Assembly (NCBI RefSeq): GCF_029784165.1
Contig: NC_073695.1
Coordinates: forward strand, 191,607,357 to 191,671,356
DNA length: 64,000 bases
Direction: 5' to 3'
Source: Wyeomyia smithii
Taxonomy: Eukaryota; Arthropoda; Insecta; Diptera; Culicidae
Each line of letters opens with the position of its first letter. Positions within the stretch are counted from its first letter, which is position 1. The translations under genes were made by a program, and so were the position numbers. Below are positions 22,916 to 35,417 of this stretch, one piece after another. The notes under the pieces are model-generated. The model was not told the DNA's origin and did not search any database. It saw only the letters and a list, made by a program, of their open reading frames with translations.

Positions 22916-24129
22916 AAAGGCGAAAAATGGGGCTTTCAAAATGTATAGATAAATCTATAAATTTCAACTTAGGTGTACGTGTAATGAGTAGTTTTAAAAA
23001 AATTGAAATATATTATATTTTTTTTTAACTTTGAGAACAAATTTCCACACATTTTTATAAAAATGTACTTGAAATGCTTTATAATTTGTTACAATCTACA
23101 CTACGTGGCATCAGAAGTTGTTGCATTTTCTTCCATTTGTAGCACCGTGGAATAAACAGCCCAAATATTATTGTTCGATGAAAATCAAAAACTCCGATTT
23201 CTCTAAAAAACATGTTACTCAGCGAATTATCAGCCGACTTACAAAAAACAGTTTCTATTTTACATCGTAATTGAATATAGTTTCAAACTGCTAACGTACT
23301 TGTAATACTTTTTTTTTCAAAAATAACTGACAAATTTCAAGTGAAGTGGAAAATTTGCGTGAAGAAGTTTAAAAAATTAGATTTACGCTCGAATAACTCA
23401 ACATATTTTAATGAACTTAGTACAAACCTGTATATATTTTAAAAACTCCATTTTTCCCCTTTCCAAAACGGCTAAAACATTCAAAATCGGTTAAAAACTA
23501 ATGAATTGAAAATAATTTTCATGCGCTGAGGTCATAATACCGGCATTTTGACCATAACTTCAAATTTTAGGGGTGTTTGGAAAATTTCTAGTATGAGCGA
23601 AAGTTGCACTCGACTAACTTACAACCTTCGCTGTTTCACCTCAATAGTTTATGCATTTTCATTTTCATTTGTAGCACCGTAGTATCCTCTCGGTAGTTAA
23701 ACTCTTCGCTGTCAGAATACTTTTTAATGGAAAAGAAAAGTTGTTCGAAAGCCCGCGATGGATGATTTTCCGGAGGGTCTCAAATGAAAGGTAAAAAGCT
23801 ATTTTTTCAAATGGTGAAGATTTTGGCGATGCCCTTTTTTTTAAAATAAAGTTGTTCTACGATACACGCCGTGGTCTGTGTTGCGTTTATGCATGAAAAT
23901 GAGACCATCTCTTCCACGGAAACAGTTGGATGATTGATGAAACGATCAATCACGTGGTGGCAATGAAGATGCGCGTCCCACGTTAAAATTATAATTTTTT
24001 TCAGCCCATTTAGTACCTCTGGTGTCTTACGCAGCCTGAGTGCTTCGATTTTCGTTGTTACACCGACTATTTTAGTTACTTTCAGTCTCTCAACACAAGT
24101 GGAAAATGTTTAACTACTTTAATTTTTCT

Positions 24130-24865
24130 TAAATGTGCTTTTTTATCTGTATGGACTCATCGCTGCGACCAGAGACATTTGATCTATTGTGATATTGCCA
24201 GGTGTTTTCAGTACCTCGCACTTCATATAATTGACAGTATCACTATTGAAGTAAATGATACGTTTGCTATTCATATCCGTGCTTGTGTGTAAATATTATT
24301 ACCCTTTCCGTTTCAAGCTTACTGCCTCTGGCCATCCTAAGAATATCGCCTGATTACAATACCCTGCAGTGAGGCTACACCTAACGTTCTTCCTCCCTGT
24401 CCAGGTGATTTCCAAGAGGGATTTTATTATGTCAAGAAGAAGGAATCTTATCGAAACCTCGTTCCCCATGCCAATATCGCCAATTACAATTCCCTGGAGA
24501 GGGTAAATATTCCTGAGATCAGTTTTATTATAAGAAGGACTTATTTTGTCAAGAGGAAGGAGTCTTATCAAAACCTCGTTTCTTCAGCCAAGGCTGCGCC
24601 ATAATTAAAATTCTCTGAAAAGAACTATTATACGTTACTCAGACCAGTTTTATTATAAGAGGGACTTATTTTTGTTACGATGAAAGTCAGCAGGGGTACT
24701 ATAGAATTCAGCTTGAAGGAAGGGTATATGTAGTGGAGAGCCTGAGAATAAACCGATGTTTAAGTCTTTGACAACCAAATGGCCTGATTCTACTAAGATT
24801 CGAACCCCCCCGACCACCCGCTTATCAAAGCGCACTCTGTAACCTTGCGGCTGCGAAGCTTAAAA
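24130..24865 (-). mobile_element. tRNA-headed SINE-like repeat with internal tandem units
   Basis: At the high end the minus strand has an A-box-like CAGCCGCAAGG and, about 45 bases on, a B-box GGTTCGAATCTTAG (near 24807). Downstream, a unit of roughly 120-130 bp containing CAGTTTTATTATAAG, GGGACTTATTTTGTC and CTTATC-AAACCTCGTT occurs about three times (24380-24680). The low end carries GCTGCGACCAG and TTGATCTATTGTGAT. The promoter-like head suggests a Pol III-derived retroposon; assignment is tentative. Confidence 0.5.
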
Positions 24866-26059
24866 GTACCGATTCTACTTTGCTGCCAAACATCCTAATT
24901 CATGAGGACTTCGATTACTCGGGCAGCAATCTGGTATTCGCATGTGAACGTTTATAATAGTCTTGCTACTGAATGTACTGAATAGATTTTGATCATTGAT
25001 CATATGATGAAATATTGAAAAATCCGCATGCGAACGAGCAAATTACTTTTTACATTTGAAAATGTTAGTACCTATAAATGGAAACTTTTTAATTGTTCAA
25101 TATTTTGGTATTATTAAACTAAAACACTCAAAAAATATTTCCCAAAATTAGCGTTAAATTGATTAAATTTTTTAAGCATAACAACTTTATGATCATAATA
25201 AATTGGGGATAAGGCGCAATGTTTATTCGCGGTGCGCACAATCTTGCATTCAGCACCCAGTAACAGCAACCAAAGTGCTAACCAGGGGAAATCTATCTGT
25301 CAAATATCGTGTAACCGTGACCAACACATTTGGCAACAAGGCGTCCGGTTGTTTTGGTTTTTGTCGTTTTTAATCGAAGTTAAATTCAGTAGAATTGGAA
25401 CGTTCTTTTTTAACAAAACTCGAGAAATCGCGAAAAACTTTTATTATTGATGCGTTGCGTAGTGTAATTTTGTGGCAGCAACCTGCATTTGACTAAAAAT
25501 GATGAAGTTTCATTGCCACACAGGTAACGTATCAAACGTCATGGGCCAATAAACTTCGTGGACCAGAGTTGATCTGCGATAACGCACACATATATGATTT
25601 TAACAGCAGTAAATCCCCCCTGGTGCTAACACACAAACATCATTTCTCTCGTTGATTGGGGCAGAAAATCAGAGAACGACAAACAAATACGTGAGTGCAG
25701 TTCACAGAAATATGCTGCTTGATTTCTCGATAGTACACAATTGAAAGTTGACACAAAGTTGAAGACACTTCACCCACTCATGTGAATGTTTGAAGTAAAA
25801 TGTGGCAAATACAAAGCGCTAAAACCAGGCCTATGAAAAGACGCCATCTTTTCATGACCGAAAAATAACAAGCAACATTATGGAACCACAGTGGGTTCGA
25901 AATGGAAATGGAGCCAAAAAAATGTCACATACAACCCAGTGCAAAAGCATAGGCGCGTCTAAGGCCTGGCTAAAACGCCGTTACTAGTCTATACTGTGAT
26001 GGAATATTATATTTTTTTGCCTCAATCGACTATAAAGTCTATTGTTCAGATAGACCCTT
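24866..26059. other. No recognisable content
   Basis: AT-rich non-coding DNA; no frames with motifs and no repeats shared with the rest of the window were seen. Confidence 0.4.
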
Positions 26060-26270
26060 ACTAACACGCAGAGAATCCTGAGTAAGAATCCCCAGGATAC
26101 CGATTAACACGGTGACGGTATCGTGAAAAGAATCGCAAACACGATCAGGAGGATTCCCATTCACGATTCTTATTCAAGAATCCCAGAGCCATATACAGGG
26201 CATTCCTGGGGATTCTTTTTTCAGGAATCCTTTTCAAGGACGCTCACGAATCCTAGAAAATCTATGCAAA
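26060..26270. repeat. Cluster of GAATCC/GGATTC inverted hexamers
   Basis: About eight copies of GAATCC or its complement occur within 200 bases (for example AGAATCCTGAG, AAGAATCCCCAGG, GGGGATTCTT). The CCTGGGGATTC and GAATCCCCAGG blocks can pair. This may be a decayed palindromic MITE. Bases 26271-27349 after it hold nothing I recognise. Confidence 0.4.
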
Positions 26271-27349
26271 TCGTATGTGTTCGTCCGGGGAATTGCTGTG
26301 AATATAACGGTGAAATCAAATGTTATCGCACTACCTTGGAGATTGTCTAGCTGAACCTTTAACTCTAATTAAGAATTCAATGACCTTTTCATTTCATAGT
26401 GTGAATACATATAAGTATCAATAACATCCGATAGAATCCGTTATGCACTAGGGTTACCAACAGCGCCATCTCGTGGAGCCGATTGATGAACGGTGAAAAT
26501 GGTTACCAAAATCATTTTTTCCTCATCTATGGTTACCAAAATCATAATGCGAGCAGATTGGAAACGTGCCGCAGGAATTGACCCGCCTGCTCAAATCAAA
26601 ATGCCAAAGTAAATCATCATTCTGCTTGTGAAAGAATTGCAACCGGCAGTCTGTGGCACGTACCTACCGTACAGCGTCTACCTGCAGAAACCTCTACAAT
26701 GCCAATACGGTAAGGATTTGCGGAAACACTTGGCGTGTTAACGCTCCGTCTCCGTTCGGCTGGAGCACATGTCGGCCATTTAAATCCTATCAGCATTAAT
26801 TTCCTGACACCAGCCAGCGGCATGTCCGGCTATGGGTAGAATCTCACGTATATATGTGAGACTAATAGGAAGGGATGCTCACGAAGAAAAGTCCATCGTT
26901 ATATAAAACCAGAATAATCTAATCAATTGCCTAATCTTTTTAAGTTTGAAGGTGAGATTAACGTGTCTAGGAATACTCCCAGATTAGGCTATGAAGTTTG
27001 GCAAAGAAACTGTACAAGGTTCCACAATATGAAACACCTGGAATTGTATGCAGTGTTATTCTGTTGTACTTGAGATACTGCAATCAGTGACATTATCAGC
27101 TCCATCACCTACACAGTTTGATTGTTATGTCCGAGACAATGTTGAAAAATTCACATCACCATTGAACTGACCATCTCCAATCGTTGATCTGGCAATACCA
27201 GTGTCGAATGCTGCGCTATTGCACTGGTACTACAACTGCATTCACTCGATGCATCTTAAGCAAACATAAACAAAAGCACACCGAATAAATAACACTTTAT
27301 CCGGATGTTTATCTCTCATCGAGTCGCTTCTGCCGGATATGCTTTGGAT

Positions 27350-27388
27350 ACAATACCGTAGAAGTACCGTTTGCTTCTACGGTATTGT
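27350..27388. other. Perfect 15-bp stem hairpin
   Basis: ACAATACCGTAGAAG (27350-27364) and its exact complement CTTCTACGGTATTGT (27374-27388) flank a 9-base loop TACCGTTTG. The stem is longer than expected by chance at this GC content. It could be a transposon footprint, a small-RNA hairpin or an extruding cruciform. A CAG-rich segment follows at 27510-27535. Confidence 0.7.
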
Positions 27389-27924
27389 TAGTTGTCCGCT
27401 TGCCATGGACTGTTTGAACGGAGAAAGGAAAACTGCTCGGAGCGTGTCGCCGTTTGAATTTAACATTTTACTTGGTCCTACACATTTCGTCCAAGATCAT
27501 TGCAAGCCGCAGCAGCAGTACCAGCAACAGCAGTAGATGATTCCTTCCGGCCAGTTCCGCAGTATTGAGATTTCGAGCGGGAGCGCAATTTAAACAGCTA
27601 AATTTATTACGTAACAGCTGCTGCCTGCCCACCGTAGCAGCACAAGTAAAATGTCTGCGGGTCGAAGCTAGTTAGTAGGTCGTTGTTACAGGAGACGATT
27701 CGTAGTTACCGAACCGAGTAACTGAAAAACACTTTGTCAATTCCTGTTTGCTTTAAGCAAAAGTTTTGAAATGATTGTTCATTAAAATGTATGTACATGA
27801 AGTATGTAAACTCTATAATTTTTTTTTTCAATGATTTTTTCGATTAATCGATTGTCGGAGCTCAAATCTGGTATTTCCTTGACGCAGATTCCTCACTTAA
27901 CTGTAAGGCCATTATAAGTCTAAG

Positions 27925-28412
<488 letters not shown>

Positions 28413-28415
28413 TAG

Positions 28416-30436
28416 TATTATGTTTAAAACCATCAAATTTTTACCTTTATAATCCAATGTGTGATTCATTGAATGAGTAGCTACATTCACACAATATTTG
28501 AGCGCATCAATCAAAACGCTGCAGTATTTAGTCCCGCATCGGAAGGGTTGTATTTTTTCTCTTACTGCAAGTGACGCCTGAAGATATCAGCATTGACCAA
28601 AGTATCCAGAATTTCAATTTGGATGCTACACCCGCAACTCAAGTACGCTTCGAAAGCGCATCTCGACATTTTATGTTGCATGCTACTCGTGCGCTATCCG
28701 TAGTAACAGAGAACAACATATTTATGGTGCGCTCATCAATAACCGAGACAGCGCCAGCAGCACCCCGCTGACTGCTGACCGTGTGGGGAAGATCTACGGG
28801 ATTGCATCGTATAGTGAGCTAATAGATCGCTTCCTCGGGGTTTCAGAGGCGGATGTGCAACGGAACAGTTTGAATCTGTTCGTGTGCCACCGAGCGGAAG
28901 TTGTTTTCCCGCCTGCTTCACTTATGTGCGCTTACCTTCCTTCGCTTTTATTTTCCCGGTCACTACCTACCTACTTGATGGTGGTACAACAAGATCTGCT
29001 GATTGTGCAAGAGCAGTATGTTACCAGTTTTGTATGCTTTTGACTTGCATTCCAGTTCTACAGCATTGGCACTTTGCAGGGTGAATCGGAAGTAGGTGAC
29101 ATGGAGGATAATAGCAATCAGTAACGTTTGGGTAAGGATTTTGGCTTCTCGGTGATGTGACTGATTGACCTATTATTGTTTTTGGTTAACGGATTCAACG
29201 ACTGTAATTCCGTCCGCCAGACCACACAACTTGCAACTAGTAATGAATAATTCTGCAAATTGTTATCATAATCAAAATTAGAAATAAGCCCAACTAACGA
29301 CAGACGTCAGAGAAGTGTTTTACATGCGTGTATCCGTTTTTCACTAATTTCTCTTCTAATCAGGTTGTAGGTCATCGCCCATTCGGGAGATTACCGGTTC
29401 ACTGGGCCAATCTGCCAGCACTGGAAATTACATAATGCAGTATAAATTTGATAATTGTGTTATCTGCTGGCTTATAGAGAGTGCATCCTATAATAGCGTG
29501 CAGTTGAATTGCTCTTTATATGCGGCATATTACATGCATGCGTGCCGTGTGGGCCTGTGCGATCGCTTGTTTGCTTGCAATTGGCCGAGGGTTAGAGAGT
29601 ATGGAAGAGGACGTAAATTTGGGCCTCCGATTCGTTGCTTGGACACAGCCGTGTTCGGACGCGCGGTGAGGTATTTGTAGTGCGCCATGCTACGGCTGCT
29701 CTTGTATGCAAATTACAACCGATATCATTATCCTGGATAGCGTTAATTTCCATGTCAGCAACAGATAAAAGTTTAAATTTTATTCCCATCAGCTTGGCAA
29801 GTAGCAGCGACATCGGTCAGCACCTGATCCATTTGGGATAAACTGTCGTAGAGGGATATTTTGAGTTGATGAAATTTCGTTAAAAATACGGCACATGATG
29901 TTCTGTACCGGTTGTCATGATTACAACATTGTTTCAAATTGTTTTGTTGTACCGGGTTGTTTCAAATCTTTTCCATATTTTCCATGTCACTTTCATGTCT
30001 CAACCCGAGCTCTTCAGATTCATTCAGGAAAATGATAAGCCACTGCTGACGTCCTGCAGCAACCCGTTTTGGAAGAGTTTAATTTGCCATTTTTGTTAGT
30101 TTGTGTACCTTTTTGTATTCGGTCAACATGACTTGTTTTGCGAAATGTGATCCGCAAGTAGCACAATCTCTGTCCTTCAAATTTTTTTTGGTTTCGATGT
30201 TATTTTATACGTATCGAATAAGTTAAGCATGGACACCGATGCAAAGTATTGAAGTTGGTCCCTGGTAGCGCCTTGTAGCTCCTCAAACGTTTGTGAAACT
30301 AGTATTGGCGATGAAAACGTCTCTTCGACAGGATGGCGCTATATGATACATGTTTTTGAATAAAAACGAAGGTAAGATAAACAATTTTTCTTTTCCCTTT
30401 TTTATTTTTAACCATTGTCCTACTTTTAAAAATACG
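28416..30436. other. No recognisable gene
   Basis: Mixed-composition DNA with short frames lacking motifs. I saw no splice-linked exons, repeats or terminal structures that I could support. Confidence 0.35.
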
Positions 30437-30980
30437 AGTAATCTGACGTTAGCGGGTCGTTTTCGATCCTTATGTATACCCATAGAGAAATTGATGAAAT
30501 TTGAGAAATGAATATTATTCGAATCGTCTTCTTCATGAACGATTCTTCATCTGCTATTGCGACTTCGGGAACATATTCGTTATTACTACCAGCTGACTTC
30601 TCTGAGATACGACTCTAATTTCATCATTCGATGTTTTGTCAAAACAACTCGATATTTCAATGAAATACAGTATTTTCTTCCTTCGAAACAGTGTTAGAAA
30701 TAACTCTGCGAGTGTAAACAACCAAATTGCAATTAACAATGGAATGTCATTGCCATGAAAATCGCGCTACAATATGACGGGTTGAAAACGACCCAATCTA
30801 ACCGAAAAGTTACAGAAACGAATATCACTACTGTCATCTAGCGAAAAACTTCTGAAGGTAGATTTTTTCGATGCTTCAATGTGCAAGCAACAAAGTAAAG
30901 GAATTTCAGCCAAATATTAATTTTTTTTTGGGAATATCGACTTAAAAAAAATGGGTCGAAAACAACCCCAGCGTAGGGGG
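30437..30980. mobile_element. Candidate MITE with GGGTCG-TTTTC ends
   Basis: The left end carries CGTTAGCGGGTCGTTTTCGA (30439-30458) and the right end GGGTCGAAAACAACCCCAGCG (30952-30972), forming an imperfect inverted pair of about 22 bp. A third copy, GGGTTGAAAACGACCC, sits inside at 30779-30794. No target duplication or protein was seen. Confidence 0.35.
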
Positions 30981-31197
30981 TGGAGGTTAATTTTGCTACT
31001 CTTCGTCTCAAATTGTCACGATTTTGTTATATTGTATGGATTGGTAAATATGAAATTGATTTAAAACAAAACTAGTTTCACGGCGGCCGAGTGCCCAGAG
31101 ATCCCTCGCCCATATATTCAAACTTCTATGTTTTTTGGACCATTTCACATTCGTCATTCGGGTTCTTCGTTTATTAAGTCAATAGGTTTTACACGTC

Positions 31198-31759
31198 GTG
31201 GACAACGACAACCACACAGAAGCTCTTTATACGGACTTTAGCAAGGCATTTGACAGAATTGACATACCTTTATTGCCTTTCAAGCTCGAAAAATACGGAA
31301 TGGAAACAAAATTGTTGGAATCGCTGCAGTCATATTTAACAAAACGAACAGATATAATCCGCTTTCAAAATTCCTTTTCAAGCCCAATAGAAGTAACACC
31401 TGGGGATCCTCAAGGTTCCTAAGCCCTCTTCTTTTTATATTACACGTGAATGACATTTCCTTTCTTCTTAAATCAATACATATGACGACACGAAGCTCTT
31501 TATAGAAATAATAAATGCAGAAGACTTCGAAATATTCCAGAATGAAATTAATGTATTCTACACTTGGTGCAACAAATGTCTATTACAACTCAACATAAAA
31601 AAATGTAATTCAATAGCCTTCGGCAGAAAAACAGTAACACATCACATTTTCTTAGGAAACCAACCAGTAGCAAATAGTATGCTGGGCTTTATAAAACGCT
31701 TCGGCCATAATTTTCAAGACCCATATGCAATCAAACTATTATATATTACATACGTCCGA
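31198..31759 (+). pseudogene. Non-LTR reverse transcriptase, left part of split element
   Basis: The plus strand gives motif A LYTDFSKAFDRID, then SLQSYLTKRTD, then motif B EVTPGDPQGS. After a frame break it gives degraded palm sequence around DTKLFIEI and WCNKCLLQLN. The coding line ends ...LLYITYVR at the 12-bp target site ACATACGTCCGA (31748-31759) and continues at 43401 as TYVRSILKYCSIVWNP. The 5' side is truncated before the endonuclease. The clade is uncertain (CR1/Jockey-like). Confidence 0.8.
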
Positions 31760-32133
31760 CTATTCGCTTCCCTGCTTTCGGTACGTAAAGAAGCAATATC
31801 GAAACGCTCCGTTTATATTCTGCCCGGTTGAAAAACAATACCGCTTTGTGTAAAAACGGTACGCGTGTTTAAAGTCTGTCGTCGGCTGATAGAAGACGCT
31901 CAACAAAAATTGAAACTACGGGCGGCAACGAGGCCGTGTGTGTACACGATAAAAGTTGGATTTTGGTGAAGTACCATTTTTATTTTTAGTTTCTGTACAT
32001 AACTCCATTGCCTTTTTTACGATTTGACCCGTTTCAGTTGGAAAAAATTGTTTTTCGATTTAATCTTTTTACTTGACCCCTTCACATACGAATATTTCTC
32101 GTTTGTGTGCGGTAGAGCGCATCGCTCCCGCAA

Positions 32134-33335
32134 ATGATGGATAATATCCAGGTAGGGCTTTTCGTCGATATCGAAACCGATGGGGATAATATGGAAGAAA
32201 ACACATCATCACCACTTGGAATCTCTCCCCCGCACCTACCCCTCAAGTTTTGAATGCTACAACAACCCAGCGGGTTAAAGTTTACCCGGATGCTTCGAAG
32301 GGTCCTTACGTTGTTTTCTTCCGGCCAAAAAATAGGCCATTGAATATCATTCAAATCGGCAAAGACCTGGCAAAACAGTTTAAGGACAAAAACAAACAAA
32401 CTGCGAGTTGTCGTGAGTAGCTTGAAGCAAGCAAACAACCGCTACGCTGCTTTTTACGAGGGAGTATCGCGTGTACATCTTTGCCAAGGATGTAAAGATC
32501 GACGGTGTGGTTACCGATGGGAATCTCACAGTCGATGATATTTTGCGTTATGGAGCTGGCTGTTTTAAATACCCCATGATGCAAAATGCCAAGATATTGG
32601 ATTGCAAGCAATTGCATTCGGTATCCATCGGAGAAGGAAAGAAGAAATTCTTACCTTCGGTTTCCTTTCGAGTGACCTTTGCCGGATCTGCTTTGCCAAA
32701 CTACATCCTTCTGGATAGGGTTCGTCTACCTGTACGCCTGTTTGTACCGCGGGTCATGCACTGCCAGAACTGTAAGCAGTTAGGACATACAGCCACCTAC
32801 TGCTGCAACAAGGCACGCTGCAGTAAATGCGGAGGCAACAATGCTGAAACCGCTTGCGATGGAGACTCTAAAAAGTGTCTTTATTGCGAGGGCACTTGGC
32901 ACGACCTGTCGGCATGTCCCGCGTACAAACAGCGCGAGGAAAACATAAAGCGTTCCCTAAAAGATCGATCAAAGCGCTCTTTTTCAGAAATGCTGAAAAG
33001 AGCTGAGCCACCCTCGATAGGAAACATTTTTTTCTTTTTTGCCAACTGATGAGGGTACATCTGACGATCCCGGCGAAGGGTGTTCTTATGCCTTGCCAGA
33101 AGGATCTAGAAAGAGGAGAACAATAGACTCTCCTGATCTTTCTCTTAAAGGCAGTAAGATAAACCCTAGCAGAAAGATGAATAGATCAACACCAAACGGA
33201 AGCGGTGACGAAAAACCGAAGCAAGTACTCCCCGGTTTTAATTTAAAATCAACCCAGGAGTACCCACCGCTTCCTGGGACACCAAAAACCCCTCGTGCAC
33301 CTATTTTTCAATCAGAGGATAAACAGGGTTTATGA
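32134..33335 (+). pseudogene. I-type retrotransposon ORF1 (gag-like, zinc knuckles)
   Basis: A 374-bp 5' UTR (31760-32133) precedes ATG at 32134. Order: acidic N-terminus, KVYPDASKGPYVVFFRP, ANNRYAAFYEG, FVPRVMHCQNCKQLGHTATYC, a middle CSKCGGN segment, CLYCEGTWHDLSAC, a basic tail with SFSEMLKRAEPPS, then a low-complexity region ending DKQGL. The first and third fingers fit CX2CX4HX4C and should bind nucleic acid in the ribonucleoprotein. Frameshifts lie near 32400 (in an A/C-run) and near 33030 (in a T-run). Related to the minus-strand copy ending at 63700. Confidence 0.85.
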
Positions 33336-33443
33336 AATTCTCTGATATTGTGGACTGGATACTTAAAACTTTTGACATCCGAGATCTTCTTCAAAATTTC
33401 CTTCTTGCCCTCCTCCCTACAGTGAAAACATCTTTGAAATAAC

Positions 33444-34516
33444 TTGCAACATCTTGGCCCCTCATTTCAGCAATCATATCCTTCGATGACTAACATGTCG
33501 AAAGAGGTTAGGAATTTGATCACTGTACTACAGTGGAATTGCAGAAGTATCATACCCAAATCCGACCTATTTTCACATTTAATAAACACGTATAACTGTG
33601 ACGCATTTGCTCTTTGTGAAACTTTTCTCAATTCGAATAACCAGCTCAATTTCCACGATTTTAACATAATTCGTCGAGACCGCGACCCACACGGTGGAGG
33701 GGTACTTTTAGGGATCAAAAAGTGCCATTCCTTTTTCAGAATCGACCTCCCCTCGGTCTCAAATATTGAAGTCGTTGCCATCCAAACGAATATGAATGGA
33801 ATAGACCTTTGCCTTGTTTCGATATATAATCCTCCAACAGTGCGGATTGAACAGAAGCAACTCTTTGATATAGCAGAATTGATTCCCGCACCTTTTTTGA
33901 TTATGGGAGATTTTAACTCACACTGTTTGCTGTGGGGGTCGCTGTACGACGACAACCGATCTTCTTTAATCTGTAACTTGATCGACGACTTTAATATGAA
34001 ACTTTTGAATACTGAGGAAGCGACACGTGTACCTAATCCTCCAGCACGTGGAAACGTGCTTGACCTTTCCCTTTGCTCGACATCACTAGCGTTAGATTGC
34101 CAGTGGGAAGTAATCAATGATCCACACGGTAGTGATCATCTACCAATCGTTATCTCAATTGCTAATGGTTCAACTCTGCCGGAACCAATCAATATTTCAT
34201 ACGACCTCACACGCAATATTGATTGGAAGCGTTATGAGACCATAATAGTGGATACCAGCGAGTCTCACGGAAACTTCCTCCGGAGGAAGAATACGCGTTC
34301 AATTCTGGCTTGATCATCGACGCCGCGACTCAAGCTCAGATGAAACCGATACCCGGGATCACGATTAAACAGCGTCCTTCCAACAAGTGGTGGGACAAAG
34401 AGTGCTCTGACCTGTACGCGCAAAGGTACTCGATGTATTTGGCCTTCCGAAAACACGGTACTCTTGATCTGCTCCGAAAGTACGATGTACTGGATAGGCA
34501 GATGAAGTTTAATTAA
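33444..34516 (+). pseudogene. I-type retrotransposon ORF2, endonuclease domain, truncated
   Basis: An APE-type endonuclease with all visible catalytic blocks: LQWNCRSI (Asn), CETF (Glu), MGDFNSH (Asp/Asn), LDLSL and GSDHLPI (Ser-Asp-His). It would nick target DNA for target-primed reverse transcription. The open frame runs to 34313; a shift near 34300 leads to the KWWDKECSDLY segment. The protein stops at 34516, where a Helentron-like element begins, and the RT is absent. Confidence 0.85.
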
Positions 34517-35417
34517 AGCGAAAAACCCAAATTAATCCACCTAGCGGTGAGACCCAGCCTTTCTCATTCAAACTTATTATATGTTGAAATAGATTTACAC
34601 GATTTAAGAGAAAAAATACTCCTTGGAAATTTCTGCTGGTTTCATTTCACTCTAAATAAGAAATTTCTGATAGCCAACAGCACAATTATACCGATCATTC
34701 AAAATTTAACATTCACACACATATGAGCATACATTAAAACGTACATATGCAAATACCATGAAATAAATATGTTTCAAATACATCACGCGAAAAATCCAGA
34801 TGACTACTTCTGGTTGCCGGAATACATCCTAAATTTTGCCTAATCCGGGTATTTCGATGGCGAAGATGCCAACTTCATCCATTATGAGTATTGCGGAAGC
34901 GTTACACCCAGAGGCCAGAAATCAACTTAGGACGCCATGTTGAATTTCTAGATACATAGTAGCTTCCGATTCCTGGAAAACAACCTTAAAGGGACAAACA
35001 TTACCCAATGTTTTTCAGGAACATTATCCCGGGCTCGCAAGCCGGGAGTAAACTCCATATTTCACTTTGAAAACCCGATTTTGCTGCTTCCGGTTTCTGG
35101 AAAACATCATTAAATTGTCTAATACAATACAATGAAGGTATATCCACTCGTTGGGTACTAGAATATTGATGTTATATATATAAAGTAATAATTAAGGTAT
35201 AGTATGTGATATTTGACGTAATATTTGTACTAAAGAAAAAGTGAAATGATAGAAATGACTTTTAATTTCAACTTCAATCCCAAGCAAGGCCGCAAACATT
35301 GAAATAGTACAATATCAAATTTAAATGATGTTGAGGCCACATATTTTGATCGTAGCTATAGTTTTAAACAGTCTCCGGGTTACGTTTCTTTCTCTAACTT
35401 TTAAACCACATGTTTAA

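Larger units (their letters stand above)
20127..23872. mobile_element. Long inverted-repeat (foldback) element, arms about 750 bp
   Basis: 20127-20880 and 23095-23872 are reverse complements of each other over most of their length. Landmarks include GGGCATCGCC, CCTCCGGAAAATCATCCATCG, CACGGTGCTACAAATG, TCGAGTGCAACTTTCG and ACAGGTTTGTA. A CACGGTGCT-like start occurs in both arms and again at 20850, and the sequence after the Tc1 element (22586-22700) partly repeats 20370-20500 directly, so the element has direct as well as inverted modules. The space between the arms holds a Tc1-like transposon and a MITE. No transposase of its own was seen. Confidence 0.75.

Noticed and set aside
28783..29841. 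Several overlapping short plus-strand frames
   Set aside because: No domain, start context or splice pattern; similar density is expected by chance.
33467..34117. 216-codon minus-strand frame
   Set aside because: Antisense to the I-type endonuclease, whose catalytic blocks are in order on the plus strand.
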